Of a stretch of DNA of 64,000 nucleotides, positions 11,743-22,652 are shown piece by piece. The notes under the pieces were generated by a model that was given only the letters and a program-made list of their open reading frames with translations, was not told the DNA's origin and did not search any database. Origin of the DNA: Zooshikella ganghwensis DSM 15267 (GTDB lineage: Bacteria > Pseudomonadota > Gammaproteobacteria > Pseudomonadales > Zooshikellaceae). The stretch lies in assembly GCF_000428585.1 (NCBI RefSeq), contig NZ_AUAF01000007.1, positions 30,042-94,041 on the forward strand, in the 5' to 3' direction. The position numbers and the translations under genes are program-made. Each line of letters begins with the position of its first letter. Position 1 is the first letter of the stretch.

Positions 11743-14001
11743 TTAATGATCTTCTAGCTCAAAGTTCAGCTCATCTTCTTTGACAAAGACTTTGACAGTT
11801 CCTCCATTACCGGCCAACTTGCCGAAGAGGATCTGTTCTGCCAGAGGCTTTTTCAATACGTCTTGAATGACGCGTACCATGGGCCGGGCACCCATTTGTT
11901 TGTCGTAGCCTTTATCTGCCAGCCAAGCTCGGGCTTCTTCATCCACTTCCAGCAAGACTTTTTTATCATCCAGTTGGCTCTGTAGCTCAGTGAGAAATTT
12001 ATCCACCACATGCTTGATAGTTTCTTCAGTAAGTGGCTGAAACTGAATAATGCCATCAAGACGGTTACGAAATTCTGGGGTAAAAGTCTTCTTGATAACT
12101 TCCATGGCATCTGTTGAGTGATCTTGCTCTGTAAAACCAATTGAGGCTCGACTGGTTTGTTCTGCACCGGCATTGGTAGTCATTACCAGAATGACATTAC
12201 GAAAGTCAGCCTTACGACCATTGTTGTCTGTTAGTGTGCCATGATCCATAACTTGAAGGAGTAAGTTAAATACTTCAGGATGCGCCTTTTCAATTTCATC
12301 CATGAGTAATACACAGTGTGGCGACTTGTTAATCGCCTCAGTGAGCAAGCCTCCCTGATCATAGCCAACATAGCCTGGTGGAGCACCAATTAATCGCGAA
12401 ACCGTGTGCCGCTCCATATACTCGGACATATCAAAACGAACCAGCTCAATGCCAAGAATTTCGGCAAGTTGGCGACTGACTTCTGTTTTACCAACCCCTG
12501 TTGGCCCGGCGAATAGAAATGAGCCTACAGGTTTTTCTGGGGCTTTTAATCCAGCACGGGATAGCTTGATAGCGGTGGTCAATGAATCAATAGCTTCACT
12601 TTGGCCAAAGACAACCATTTTTAAATTGCGCTCTAGATTTTTAAGTACTTCTTTGTCTGATGCTGAAACACTTTTAGGTGGAATCCGTGCAATTTTGGCC
12701 ACAATAGTTTCGATATCGGCGACACCAATCGTTTTTTTGCGCTTGTTTTCGGGTTGTAAGCGTTGAAAAGCACCTGCTTCATCAATAACGTCGATTGCTT
12801 TATCTGGCATATGACGATCATTGATATAACGATCAGCTAACTCTGAGGCTGCCTTTAAGGCAGTATCCGTGTATTTAATGGCATGGTGTTCTTCAAAGCG
12901 AGATTTAAGACCCTTGAGAATCTGAAAAGTATCTTCCACAGAGGGTTCATTGACATCAACTTTCTGAAAACGTCTGGCCAATGCACGGTCTTTTTCAAAA
13001 ATACCACGAAACTCTTGAAAGGTCGTAGAGCCAATACAACGTAACTCTCCTGACGTCAATAAAGGCTTAAGTAAATTGGACGCATCCATAACGCCACCGG
13101 AGGCGGCTCCTGCGCCAATAATGGTATGAATTTCATCAATGAACAGGATGGCATGGCGTTTTTTACGCAGTTCAGCCAGTAGGTGTTTAAAGCGTTTTTC
13201 GAAGTCACCGCGGTATTTAGTTCCTGCCAGCAACGCCCCCATATCTAACGAGTAAATGGTAGCATCATTTAAGATATCAGGTACTTCACCATCGACCACA
13301 CGCTTGGCCAACCCCTCAGCAATAGCCGTTTTACCTACTCCAGCTTCTCCTACTAATAAGGGGTTATTTTTACGCCGACGTGTCAGTATTTGCGAAACAC
13401 GCTCTAATTCGCTGTCACGTCCTACAAGGGGGTCAATGCGGCCTAACCTTGCCTGCTCATTAAGGTTGGTAGCATAATTCTCTAGCGGGTTACTAGACGC
13501 GGTTCCTTCTGCAGTCCCCTCTTCTTCTTGTTCATGGCCTACATCTTCTTGTTCAGAGGTGCCTGGCACTTTTGAAATGCCGTGTGCGATATAATTAACA
13601 ACATCAATGCGGGCAATGGTTTGCTGTTTAAGAAAATAAACTGCCTGACTTTCTTGCTCGCTAAAAATAGCGACTAATACATTTGCGCCTGTAACTTCTT
13701 TTTTGCCAGAGCTTTGCACATGAAAGACAGCCCGCTGTAATACTCGTTGAAAGCCCAACGTGGGCTGTGTTTCGCGTTCTTGTTCATTACTGGGAATTAG
13801 CGGCGTTGTGGAGTCAACAAACTCGGTGAGGTCTCTACGCAAACGATCCATATCAGCGCCACAAGCTCTCAACACCTTTAACGCGGCTTCATTGTCCAAT
13901 AGTGCTAGTAGTAGGTGCTCCACGGTCATAAACTCATGCCGTTTTGCCCGAGCGTCCTTGAAAGCAAGGTTCAGGGTCACTTCGAGGTCTTTGTTCAGCA
14001 T
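11743..14001 (-). CDS. clpA: ATP-dependent Clp protease ATP-binding subunit ClpA
   Basis: ClpA is the hexameric AAA+ unfoldase of ClpAP that degrades N-degron, ssrA-tagged and other substrates. The 752-residue protein has the N-terminal Clp repeat domain (about 1-150, which binds ClpS), an acidic linker, AAA module 1 with Walker A GEAGVGKT near residue 219, and AAA module 2 with Walker A GPTGVGKT near residue 497. The C-terminal D2-small domain has QMGARPMVRVIQDVLKKPLA. There is no M-domain, which separates it from ClpB. It follows clpS by 37 bp and is probably cotranscribed with it. Confidence 0.97.
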   Translation of the reverse strand: MLNKDLEVTLNLAFKDARAKRHEFMTVEHLLLALLDNEAALKVLRACGADMDRLRRDLTEFVDSTTPLIPSNEQERETQPTLGFQRVLQRAVFHVQSSGKKEVTGANVLVAIFSEQESQAVYFLKQQTIARIDVVNYIAHGISKVPGTSEQEDVGHEQEEEGTAEGTASSNPLENYATNLNEQARLGRIDPLVGRDSELERVSQILTRRRKNNPLLVGEAGVGKTAIAEGLAKRVVDGEVPDILNDATIYSLDMGALLAGTKYRGDFEKRFKHLLAELRKKRHAILFIDEIHTIIGAGAASGGVMDASNLLKPLLTSGELRCIGSTTFQEFRGIFEKDRALARRFQKVDVNEPSVEDTFQILKGLKSRFEEHHAIKYTDTALKAASELADRYINDRHMPDKAIDVIDEAGAFQRLQPENKRKKTIGVADIETIVAKIARIPPKSVSASDKEVLKNLERNLKMVVFGQSEAIDSLTTAIKLSRAGLKAPEKPVGSFLFAGPTGVGKTEVSRQLAEILGIELVRFDMSEYMERHTVSRLIGAPPGYVGYDQGGLLTEAINKSPHCVLLMDEIEKAHPEVFNLLLQVMDHGTLTDNNGRKADFRNVILVMTTNAGAEQTSRASIGFTEQDHSTDAMEVIKKTFTPEFRNRLDGIIQFQPLTEETIKHVVDKFLTELQSQLDDKKVLLEVDEEARAWLADKGYDKQMGARPMVRVIQDVLKKPLAEQILFGKLAGNGGTVKVFVKEDELNFELEDH

Positions 14002-14038
14002 ACTGGTACCTTAAGCATTCGCCATTAACTTTTGCTAT

Positions 14039-14401
14039 TTAATTAGCTTTTTCTATTGTGCAGAGCAGTGGATGTTGGTTCTCTCTAGAATATTGATTAA
14101 CCTGCTCGGCTTTAGTTTCGGCAATGTCGCGGGTAAAGACCCCACAAATCCCTTTCCCTTCTGTGTGCACCTTCAACATTACCTGAGTGGCTTTCTCACG
14201 GTTCATGCTAAAAAACACTTCTAAGACTTCGACTACAAAGTCCATTGGTGTGTAGTCGTCATTGAGCAGGACCACCTTATACATTGGCGGTGGTTTAAGT
14301 TTCGGCTTAGCTGGCGCAACAAGAAGTTGACCATCCTCATCGAAACTTTCTTGTCCGTCCTCATTTTCTAATGTTAGACGAAGTTCCTTTAGTTTACCCA
14401 T
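14039..14401 (-). CDS. clpS: ATP-dependent Clp protease adapter protein ClpS
   Basis: ClpS recognises N-terminal Leu, Phe, Tyr and Trp and hands substrates to ClpA. The core shows [20 protein letters not shown], which contains the substrate pocket, and [25 protein letters not shown]. The frame is open back to an ATG at 14437 (132 residues), but a promoter-like TATACT ends only 6 nt before that ATG. I therefore prefer the ATG at 14401, which gives 120 residues beginning MGKLKELRL. The N-terminal tail is acidic and disordered, as in the family. Together with Aat, Bpt and ClpA it completes an N-degron pathway within 5 kb. Confidence 0.9.
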   Translation of the reverse strand: MGKLKELRLTLENEDGQESFDEDGQLLVAPAKPKLKPPPMYKVVLLNDDYTPMDFVVEVLEVFFSMNREKATQVMLKVHTEGKGICGVFTRDIAETKAEQVNQYSRENQHPLLCTIEKAN

Positions 14402-14443
14402 TGCATACCAATCTGTTTTTTCACGACCAAGATTCATAAAGTA

Positions 14444-14469
14444 AGTATAATACCTTGCTTATGCTACAA
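14444..14469 (-). promoter_or_regulatory. Putative sigma-70 promoter for clpS-clpA
   Basis: Reading the minus strand, TTGTAG (14469-14464) and TATACT (14449-14444) are separated by 16 bp. Transcription would begin close to the upstream ATG at 14437, so the messenger would effectively use the ATG at 14401. This is a motif reading only. Confidence 0.4.
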
Positions 14470-14486
14470 ATGCAGTTGTTAAAAAC

Positions 14487-14515
14487 TTGACAGAAACCGC
14501 TGCATGTTAAACACT
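14487..14515 (+). promoter_or_regulatory. Putative cspD promoter
   Basis: A consensus TTGACA lies at 14487-14492 with a weak -10 (AACACT, 14510-14515, 17-bp spacing). It is about 130 bp before the cspD start and back to back with the clpS promoter. The implied leader of roughly 125 nt is long, which is common for cold-shock-domain genes. Confidence 0.35.
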
Positions 14516-14613
14516 AGTTTAAAAACCACGCGTTGGTTTAAGTGTCTTATGTGTGACAATGTGACGTGAAATTTTGTGACGAGGGACAGTGTCGCATATT
14601 TGTTGTAGGAACT

Positions 14614-14631
14614 ACTCCGCAAGGAGTTTTT
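14614..14631 (+). promoter_or_regulatory. GCAA-tetraloop hairpin in the cspD leader
   Basis: ACTCC and GGAGT arms enclose a GNRA-type GCAA loop and are followed by TTTTT, 17 nt before the cspD start codon. It resembles a short attenuator or an RNA structure next to the AGAGGGA ribosome site. A role in regulating cspD translation or transcription is inferred only from position. Confidence 0.4.
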
Positions 14632-14647
14632 GCAGAGGGAATAAAGC

Positions 14648-14929
14648 ATGCCAACAGGTAAAGTTAAATGGTTTAATAACGCAAAAGGATACGGATTTAT
14701 TTTGCCTGAAGATAGTAATGAAGACCTGTTTGTGCACTATTCATCAATTGAGATGGATGGCTACAAAACACTAAAAGCGGGACAGCAAGTGAACTTTGAC
14801 ATTTTACAGGGACCAAAAGGGCTTCACGCGATTAATATAGTACCTGTAGAAGATAAAAGTGAACATGAACCAAGGGACGCTCAACCCAGCCATATTCACT
14901 CGGCAGATGATGTACATCTTCCAGCGTAA
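14648..14929 (+). CDS. cspD: Cold-shock domain protein CspD
   Basis: This is a cold-shock-domain protein (93 residues) that binds single-stranded nucleic acid; CspD of E. coli inhibits replication in stationary phase. The CSD spans about residues 3-67 with the RNP motifs KGYGFI and DLFVHY. A charged His/Asp/Glu-rich tail of about 25 residues (about 68-93) follows, longer than in CspA. The location between divergent clpS and convergent icd is the conserved place for cspD in Pseudomonas relatives. AGAGGGA lies 7 nt before the ATG. Confidence 0.93.
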   Translation: MPTGKVKWFNNAKGYGFILPEDSNEDLFVHYSSIEMDGYKTLKAGQQVNFDILQGPKGLHAINIVPVEDKSEHEPRDAQPSHIHSADDVHLPA

Positions 14930-14970
14930 ATTATTGGTGTCTGTTTGAGTGAAAAACCATAACAGGTTTA

Positions 14971-14998
14971 AAAAAAGGGGCTAATCAGCCCCTTTTCT
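14971..14998. terminator. Bidirectional terminator between cspD and icd
   Basis: A strong hairpin has arms AAAAGGGGCT and AGCCCCTTTT around a 4-nt AATC loop. A-rich on the left and T-rich on the right, it can end both the rightward cspD and the leftward icd transcripts. Confidence 0.85.
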
Positions 14999-15049
14999 GT
15001 AAGCGTTGTTATGCTTTCATACTACCCATTAACCTTACTAGGCTCGGGA

Positions 15050-16306
15050 CTACATGTTAGCAACAATAGCATCCGCAAACTCGGAGCATTTCAGTAGAGA
15101 AGCACCTTCCATCAACCGCTCAAAATCATAGGTTACAGTTTTTGCACCTATTGCCCCTTCCATCCCTTTAATAATTAAGTCAGCTGCTTCTGTCCAGCCC
15201 ATATGACGTAACATCATTTCTGCAGAAAGAACCAATGAACCAGGGTTTACTTTGTCCTGCCCGGCATATTTTGGTGCTGTTCCATGTGTAGCCTCAAAAA
15301 TGGCGACGTTATCGCTGAGGTTGGCACCTGGAGCGATACCTATTCCACCTACTTCAGCCGCTAAGGCATCAGATAGATAATCACCATTTAAATTTAAAGT
15401 AGCGATGACATCATACTCTGCTGGGCGTAGAAGAATTTGTTGCAACATAGCATCAGCAATGACATCTTTTATGATGATCTCACGGCCTGTGTTGGGGTTT
15501 TTAAAAGTACACCAAGGACCGCCATCCAATAGTTTTGCGCCAAACTCTTGCTGAGCCAACTCGTAGCCCCACTCTTTAAACGCCCCCTCAGTGTATTTCA
15601 TGATATTGCCTTTGTGGACAAGGGTGACGGATGATTTGTCATTGTCGATAGCATATTGAATAGCACGGCGTACCAGACGCTTAGTACCTTCTTCAGAAAC
15701 AGGTTTAACACCAATACCACAGTTTTCGTCAAAACGAATTTTAGTGACACCCATTTCTTCTTTTAAAAACTTGATGACCTTATTCGCTTCAGGGGTGCCT
15801 GCTTTCCATTCGACACCTGCGTAAATATCTTCGGAGTTCTCGCGGAAAATACACATATCAACATCTTGAGGGTTTTTGATTGGGCTTGGCACACCAGTGA
15901 ACCAGCGTACAGGACGTTGACAAACATACAGATCAAGTTCTTGACGAAGTGCTACGTTTAATGAGCGAATGCCACCACCGACAGGTGTTGTCAATGGGCC
16001 TTTAATACCAACGGCAAATTCTTTAAATGCTTCAAGTGTTTCTTCGGGTAGCCAGGTGTTCTCGTCATAGACCTGAGTGGCTTTTTCACCTGAATATACC
16101 TCCATCCAGGCGATTTTTTTGCTACCACTGTAAGCTTTTTGTACAGCGCTATCGACAACGTTAATCATGGCTGGAGTGACATCAATGCCTATGCCATCCC
16201 CTTCAATGTAGGGAACAATCGGATTGTCAGGCACGTTGAGGGACAAGTCAGCATTAACCGTGATTTTTTCACCATGGGCTGGCACGTTGATGTGTTGATA
16301 TCCCAT
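15050..16306 (-). CDS. icd: Isocitrate dehydrogenase [NADP+]
   Basis: This homodimeric TCA-cycle enzyme oxidises isocitrate to 2-oxoglutarate and CO2, making NADPH. The 418-residue length and the sequence match the E. coli-type enzyme. [20 protein letters not shown] carries the serine (Ser115) equivalent to the AceK phosphorylation site, and [20 protein letters not shown] lines the nucleotide site. It competes with AceA (36419-37726) for isocitrate. An aceK kinase/phosphatase gene is not in this window, so whether phosphorylation control exists is unknown. The gene is convergent with cspD. Confidence 0.97.
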   Translation of the reverse strand: MGYQHINVPAHGEKITVNADLSLNVPDNPIVPYIEGDGIGIDVTPAMINVVDSAVQKAYSGSKKIAWMEVYSGEKATQVYDENTWLPEETLEAFKEFAVGIKGPLTTPVGGGIRSLNVALRQELDLYVCQRPVRWFTGVPSPIKNPQDVDMCIFRENSEDIYAGVEWKAGTPEANKVIKFLKEEMGVTKIRFDENCGIGVKPVSEEGTKRLVRRAIQYAIDNDKSSVTLVHKGNIMKYTEGAFKEWGYELAQQEFGAKLLDGGPWCTFKNPNTGREIIIKDVIADAMLQQILLRPAEYDVIATLNLNGDYLSDALAAEVGGIGIAPGANLSDNVAIFEATHGTAPKYAGQDKVNPGSLVLSAEMMLRHMGWTEAADLIIKGMEGAIGAKTVTYDFERLMEGASLLKCSEFADAIVANM

Positions 16307-16617
16307 TACTTACTCCATTATTTCGTGTATGAATTTTTTGGTTGAAACACTGTATGACAACCTTATTGGTGGCATTATTGTTGTAGGTTTTGCCTTAAAA
16401 GTCACGTACTTTTTCCTTGTAAATACAACATGATAGGTGGGATTTTTCTCGTGAATAATGAATATAAATCTCAGTTTATTGCGTTATTTTATCGGCTGTT
16501 TTATACAGTTATTTTACGTGACTTTTTGATGGTGTAATTACATCACATAAATTAAGAATAAATGTCTATGTATTAAATTATTTTAGTTTGCTGACATTAT
16601 GAGCTGAGTGAACATAT
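16307..16617. other. Upstream region of icd; no gene seen
   Basis: This AT-rich 311-bp spacer lies between the icd start and the moaE stop (both genes leftward). It presumably carries the icd promoter and the end of the moaCE transcript. No clear hairpin with a T tract, RNA gene or open frame with a ribosome site was found. Confidence 0.4.
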
Positions 16618-17073
16618 TTATTTAAGCCACTTTTTTCTCGCCTCTTGGTCTGAAGTTTTTGCGGCTACCCAGTGGGCACCACTTGAATGCACTTCCTTTT
16701 TCCAAAATGGCGCTTCCGCTTTAAGGTAATCCATCACATAGGAAGCTGATTCAAAGGCGGCCTGACGATGTTGTGCTGCAGTGCCTACAAAAACTATTTG
16801 TTCGTGGGCGTATAATTTTCCAATACGATGAATAACCGTACAGCCTAAAATACTCCATCGATTAACAGCTTCTTCAGCAATTTTTGCTAATGTTGTTTTA
16901 GCCATAGCCGGATAACACTCAAGCTCCATGTGTTGTATATCACCTTGCTCACTGAACTCTCGGACTAAGCCTGTAAATGTTACTATGGCGCCTACACTTG
17001 GCGCTGCCTGTCGAAGCTGGTGATAGAGATAGTGATGAGCAAAATCATCTTCTTGAATTTTAATTATGATCAT
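16618..17073 (-). CDS. moaE: Molybdopterin synthase catalytic subunit MoaE
   Basis: MoaE is the large subunit of molybdopterin synthase; it inserts sulfur carried on MoaD thiocarboxylate into cyclic pyranopterin monophosphate. The 151-residue protein has [18 protein letters not shown] near residue 28, [20 protein letters not shown], and the active-site lysine region EAPFWKKEV near residues 120-128. It overlaps the moaC end by 4 bp, so the two are translationally coupled. The partner moaD is not adjacent and must lie elsewhere if the pathway is complete. Confidence 0.94.
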   Translation of the reverse strand: MIIIKIQEDDFAHHYLYHQLRQAAPSVGAIVTFTGLVREFSEQGDIQHMELECYPAMAKTTLAKIAEEAVNRWSILGCTVIHRIGKLYAHEQIVFVGTAAQHRQAAFESASYVMDYLKAEAPFWKKEVHSSGAHWVAAKTSDQEARKKWLK

Positions 17074-17558
17074 GACGAGACCCGTTGCCAGTGACCAGAC
17101 TTACCCCCTGTTTTTTCTAACAGGCAAGTATGCTCAATAACAATACCTTTATCGAAGGCTTTACACATATCATAGAGCGTTAACGCAGCAATGGAGGCGG
17201 CCGTTAAAGCTTCCATCTCAACCCCGGTTTTTCCGGCAAGTTTGCATTGAGCCAAAATTTGAACTTGGTGCTTGTCAGGATGCAGGTTAAAGTCAACAGA
17301 TACGTTACTTAATGCTAGGCTGTGGCACAGGGGGATTAGATCAGCACAGCGCTTGGCTGCTTGTATTCCTGCAATTCTTGCGACTGCAAATACATCTCCC
17401 TTGGGGTTATCTTCAGTGAGTTTATTAAAGCTGTCAGCAGAAAAACAGACGATACTTTGTGCGGTTGCGGTTCGATAGGTCACTTGTTTTTCTGTGATAT
17501 CCACCATATGGGCCTGGCCCAGTTTATCTAAGTGGGTAAAGGGCGATGTCTTTGTCAT
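17070..17558 (-). CDS. moaC: Cyclic pyranopterin monophosphate synthase MoaC
   Basis: MoaC converts 3',8-cyclo-7,8-dihydro-GTP, the product of MoaA, to cyclic pyranopterin monophosphate in molybdenum-cofactor synthesis. The 162-residue protein shows [15 protein letters not shown], the active-site [11 protein letters not shown] segment, [20 protein letters not shown] and the C-terminal KTGGKSG. The length is normal. It is first of a two-gene moaC-moaE unit read leftward, 151 bp from the divergent nudJ. moaA and moaD are absent here, so this is a split moa arrangement. Confidence 0.95.
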   Translation of the reverse strand: MTKTSPFTHLDKLGQAHMVDITEKQVTYRTATAQSIVCFSADSFNKLTEDNPKGDVFAVARIAGIQAAKRCADLIPLCHSLALSNVSVDFNLHPDKHQVQILAQCKLAGKTGVEMEALTAASIAALTLYDMCKAFDKGIVIEHTCLLEKTGGKSGHWQRVSS

Positions 17559-17709
17559 TTGCAGCTCGCTTAAGTGTTAATTCTTATCGTGGACCAGTGA
17601 AGAAAGCGTCCAGAACCATTACACAGTATGATGCTTATTTGTGTGTTTCTTGTAAATGAAAGCCATACTGTAAATAAAGTATCCCTCCTCTTTAAATTTG
17701 GATTTAGGC

Positions 17710-18174
17710 ATGACGGATAATTTTCAACCTTGGTGTCCTCGGGTAGCGGTTGCCTCCATTGTCGAGTCAGAAAATAGATTTTTGCTGGTAGAAGAGACTA
17801 TTTTCGGGGAGTTGGTTATAAACCAGCCCGCTGGTCATTTGGAATATGGCGAATCTCTGGTTGCCGCGGCTCAGCGGGAAACCCTTGAGGAGACAGGGTG
17901 GGAGATAAATGTGACAGGATTAGTGGGGATTTACCGATTTAATCCTCCACAATCTCCCGGTATTACATACCATCGTTTTTGTTTTGTGGGTGAGGCCGTC
18001 AATCATATTGGCCACCAACGCCTCGACGATGAAATAGAGCAAGTGCTCTGGCTTACACATGCAGATATTATACAACGCAAGTCGTCATTACGGAGTCCAT
18101 TAGTACTTCGCTGTATAGAGGACTATCAAAAGGGATATCGATATCCATTGGAACTTATTGTAGAGCCTGCGTAG
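17710..18174 (+). CDS. nudJ: Phosphatase NudJ (Nudix hydrolase)
   Basis: This is a Nudix hydrolase of the NudJ type, a nucleoside di-/triphosphatase and HMP-PP phosphatase in E. coli. The complete Nudix box GHLEYGESLVAAAQRETLEE (continuing TGW) lies around residues 39-61. The ATG at 17710 gives 154 residues, matching the family; an in-frame TTG at 17698 would add four. It sits directly before mnmA, as in E. coli and Pseudomonas, and probably shares its promoter with mnmA-hflD-purB. Confidence 0.92.
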   Translation: MTDNFQPWCPRVAVASIVESENRFLLVEETIFGELVINQPAGHLEYGESLVAAAQRETLEETGWEINVTGLVGIYRFNPPQSPGITYHRFCFVGEAVNHIGHQRLDDEIEQVLWLTHADIIQRKSSLRSPLVLRCIEDYQKGYRYPLELIVEPA

Positions 18175-18221
18175 AATAGCACTTACTTAATATTAAACAT
18201 GAATAGCATGTTCGGTAGTGT

Positions 18222-19349
18222 ATGAGTAACCAAGAATATCCTGAACCGCATAATACCCGCGTTATTGTTGGCATGTCTGGTGGTGTTGACTCTTCCGTTG
18301 CAGCCCTGAGCTTAAAGCAGCAAGGTTATCAGGTGGAAGGCCTGTTCATGAAAAACTGGGAAGAGGATGATGGCACTGAGTATTGTACTGCTCGTGAGGA
18401 CTTAGCTGATGCCCTGGCGGTCTGTGACAAGCTGGGAATCCATCTGCATACGGCCAACTTTGCTGCTGAATACTGGGATAATGTGTTTGAGCACTTTTTA
18501 CAAGAGTATCGTGCAGGAAGAACCCCTAACCCTGATATTTTATGTAACAAAGAAATTAAATTTAAGGCATTTTTGGATTACGCTGAGCTGCTTGGCGCAG
18601 ATTTTATTGCAACCGGGCATTATGCGCGTCGAAGTTTTAAAGATGGCAAAGCGTGCCTGCTGAAAGGTAAGGACCCTGATAAAGATCAAACCTACTTTTT
18701 ACATGCCGTGGGTCATCAGCAACTGGCTAAAACATTATTCCCTGTAGGGGAAATGCATAAGCCTGATGTACGAAAACTGGCGGCTGAACATGATTTGATT
18801 ACCCATAATAAAAAAGACAGTACAGGCATATGCTTTATTGGTGAGCGTCGGTTCAGCGATTTTTTAAAGCGATATTTACCCGCACAGCCTGGCCCGATAA
18901 AAACGACAGAAGGTGAGCTTATTGGAGAACACCAAGGATTAATGTACCACACATTGGGACAACGCCAAGGACTGGGTATTGGGGGGGTGAGCGGTGCTAA
19001 TGAAGCGCCATGGTATGTCGTTGATAAGGATGTTGCGAATAATGTGCTGGTGGTAGCACAAGGTAATCAGCATCCTTTGTTATTCTCTGAAGCACTGTTG
19101 GTCAGTCATGTTGACTGGGTGTCTGGAGACGGTCCCACTCTGCCTGTCAGGTTGCATGCTAAGGTACGTTATCGACAATCTGAGCAGCCTTGTGAAGTTC
19201 AACCCTTATCAACAGGTGGCTACTTAGTGATATTTGACCAGCCTCAGCGGGCTGTCACACCAGGACAATCAGTGGTGTTTTATCAGGATGATTTATGTTT
19301 GGGGGGCGGTGTTATTGAATCCCGCTCACACACTAAACCGATAGAATAA
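18222..19349 (+). CDS. mnmA: tRNA-specific 2-thiouridylase MnmA
   Basis: MnmA activates U34 of tRNA-Lys, -Glu and -Gln with ATP and inserts sulfur delivered by TusE, forming 2-thiouridine. The 375-residue protein has the PP-loop SGGVDSS at residues 19-25. The two catalytic cysteines are Cys108 ([12 protein letters not shown]) and Cys204 ([12 protein letters not shown]). The C-terminal beta-barrel has [11 protein letters not shown]. The whole downstream sulfur chain (TusBCD and TusE) is encoded 17 kb away at the start of the window. It precedes hflD by 19 bp. Confidence 0.97.
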   Translation: MSNQEYPEPHNTRVIVGMSGGVDSSVAALSLKQQGYQVEGLFMKNWEEDDGTEYCTAREDLADALAVCDKLGIHLHTANFAAEYWDNVFEHFLQEYRAGRTPNPDILCNKEIKFKAFLDYAELLGADFIATGHYARRSFKDGKACLLKGKDPDKDQTYFLHAVGHQQLAKTLFPVGEMHKPDVRKLAAEHDLITHNKKDSTGICFIGERRFSDFLKRYLPAQPGPIKTTEGELIGEHQGLMYHTLGQRQGLGIGGVSGANEAPWYVVDKDVANNVLVVAQGNQHPLLFSEALLVSHVDWVSGDGPTLPVRLHAKVRYRQSEQPCEVQPLSTGGYLVIFDQPQRAVTPGQSVVFYQDDLCLGGGVIESRSHTKPIE

Positions 19350-19368
19350 ATATAGCTTTTCTCCATCA

Positions 19369-19992
19369 ATGAGTACGTATTCATACAAAGATCAAGCATT
19401 AGCGCTAGCGGGTGTGTTTCAGGCTGCAAACCTTGTAGAAAAGGTTGCTAAAACAGGTCAGGCCCCAGAGGATGCTTTAATTACTTCTTTATCCAGTATT
19501 TTAAACACATCACCTAACTCAGTGGCAGATGTTTATGAGGGTGCGAGTGGTGTGATGCTTGGATTACGTGTACTGCGCAGTGTTTTACAAAAAGAAGCAT
19601 CTTCCATGCAAACAGATACCATTCGTTATGCGTTAACTTTGCTGCACTTAGAGCGCAAGCTCAGTAAAAATCCAGCCATGTTAACAGAAATAGGCAGCCG
19701 CCTTGACAAAATGAAAGACCAAGTCAATCACTTTGCGGTTACCCATGAAAATATTATTGCGGCTTTTGCCAGCTTGTACCAGGACACTATCAGCACCTTT
19801 CGGACCCGGATACAAGTCACTGGTGAAATGCGGCATCTTCAGCAACAGGTAAATGCCGATAAAATACGTGCCTGCCTGTTAGCGGGTATACGTGCGGCTA
19901 TGCTCTGGCATCAGACTGGAGGTAGCCGCTGGCAACTATTACTATCGCGCAGCAAATTACTGGGCGGTGTTGAGTCCTGTATTCACGTTTAA
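19369..19992 (+). CDS. hflD: High frequency lysogenization protein HflD
   Basis: This is a helical, peripheral inner-membrane protein of 207 residues; in E. coli it binds lambda CII, and its housekeeping role is unclear. Family features are the YKDQALALAGVFQAANLVEKVA start, YEGASGVMLGLRVLRSVL and a C-terminal KIRACLLAGIRAAMLWHQ...GGSRWQLLLSR. It occupies the invariant mnmA-hflD-purB position, 19 bp after mnmA and 55 bp before purB. Confidence 0.94.
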   Translation: MSTYSYKDQALALAGVFQAANLVEKVAKTGQAPEDALITSLSSILNTSPNSVADVYEGASGVMLGLRVLRSVLQKEASSMQTDTIRYALTLLHLERKLSKNPAMLTEIGSRLDKMKDQVNHFAVTHENIIAAFASLYQDTISTFRTRIQVTGEMRHLQQQVNADKIRACLLAGIRAAMLWHQTGGSRWQLLLSRSKLLGGVESCIHV

Positions 19993-20029
19993 TACACGTT
20001 TTGGGTTATATACGTTTTAGCAACTGTGA

Positions 20030-21415
<1,386 letters not shown>

Positions 21416-21488
21416 CAAGTTACTCATAAACGACTGTGTATTCTCTTTATGGGTATTTTTTTACAAATAACGGGTAATCATTGCCATT

Positions 21489-22652
21489 ATGAATACATTA
21501 CTGGGTAATATCAGCGCCGCAGAATTTTTGCGTGAGTACTGGCAACAGCGCCCTCTATTAATACGGCAGGCGTTACCTGCTTATCAGTCACCCGTTTCTC
21601 CAGAAGAGCTGGCTGGCTTAGCGATGGAAGATACGGTAGAAGCTCGGCTTGTGGTTAATGATGATGAAGCTGAGCCTTGGCAAGTCTGGCATGGTCCATT
21701 TTCTGAAGAAGCCTTTTTGAACTTACCTGTAGATAACTGGACCTTATTGGTGCAAGCGGTTGATCATTGGGTGCCCGAAGTAGCTCAACTGCTTAGCCAT
21801 TTTGATTTTCTACCTGGCTGGCGGCTGGACGACATTATGGTCAGCTATGCTCGTCCTGGTGGAGGTGTTGGGCCGCACTATGACCACTACGATGTGTTTT
21901 TACTGCAAGCCCGAGGCCGACGAAAGTGGCAGGTAGGTCAACGCTGCACTGTGCAAACACCACTCATGACTCATAATGACTTAAAAATAGTAGCGGACTT
22001 TCAAACTGCTGAAGAGTGGATTCTAGAACCTGGAGATATGCTCTATTTACCACCAGGTGTGGCGCATAATGGTATTGGTATAGATGATTGCATGACATTT
22101 TCTGTGGGTTTTCGAGCCCCTTCTGCGGCTGAGGTCATTACCCATTTTAGTGATTATGTTGCAGATAACCTGTCTGATGATAATCGCTATGCTGACCCGG
22201 CGCTGTCTCTGCCTGAGCATCCTGGCGAAATTACCCACAGCGCCATTGGGCGTTTAAAAACGTTGCTTAGTCAACTAGACGATGAGCAAAAGCTGGTGGA
22301 GTGGTTTGGACGTTTTATGACGGAGTCAAAATATAATATGACTCCTGAATTACCCACCATTAAACCTACAGACTGTGATGAGCTGGCGGGTCGACTAAAG
22401 CAGGGCTACTCGCTGACGGTAGTGACCGGAGCACGGCTGGCTTATAGCGCACTTAATAACTGTTGGCAGATTTATGCAGATGGTCAAGTTTTGCAAGCCA
22501 GTGAGCAGGTTTCTCCTATTTTGACACGTCTGGAGCGTCGACAGCCTATTGATCAAGCTGATGTCTCGGAGGCCGATGCAGATACTCTGTTATTACTTAC
22601 CCAGCTGGTAGCTTTAGGGACATTGGCCTGGAAGCGGAATGATGACTGCTGA
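21489..22652 (+). CDS. roxA: Ribosomal protein L16 arginine hydroxylase (RoxA/YcfD)
   Basis: This JmjC-type Fe(II)/2-oxoglutarate oxygenase hydroxylates an arginine of ribosomal protein uL16. The cupin core has the metal facial triad His130 and Asp132 (GPHYDHYDVF) and His193 (YLPPGVAHNGIG). A winged-helix C-terminal domain follows. The 387-residue length matches YcfD. The end overlaps the next gene by 14 bp, so the two are coupled. In E. coli ycfD sits near purB too, and the purB-roxA order is common in Pseudomonas. Confidence 0.93.
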   Translation: MNTLLGNISAAEFLREYWQQRPLLIRQALPAYQSPVSPEELAGLAMEDTVEARLVVNDDEAEPWQVWHGPFSEEAFLNLPVDNWTLLVQAVDHWVPEVAQLLSHFDFLPGWRLDDIMVSYARPGGGVGPHYDHYDVFLLQARGRRKWQVGQRCTVQTPLMTHNDLKIVADFQTAEEWILEPGDMLYLPPGVAHNGIGIDDCMTFSVGFRAPSAAEVITHFSDYVADNLSDDNRYADPALSLPEHPGEITHSAIGRLKTLLSQLDDEQKLVEWFGRFMTESKYNMTPELPTIKPTDCDELAGRLKQGYSLTVVTGARLAYSALNNCWQIYADGQVLQASEQVSPILTRLERRQPIDQADVSEADADTLLLLTQLVALGTLAWKRNDDC

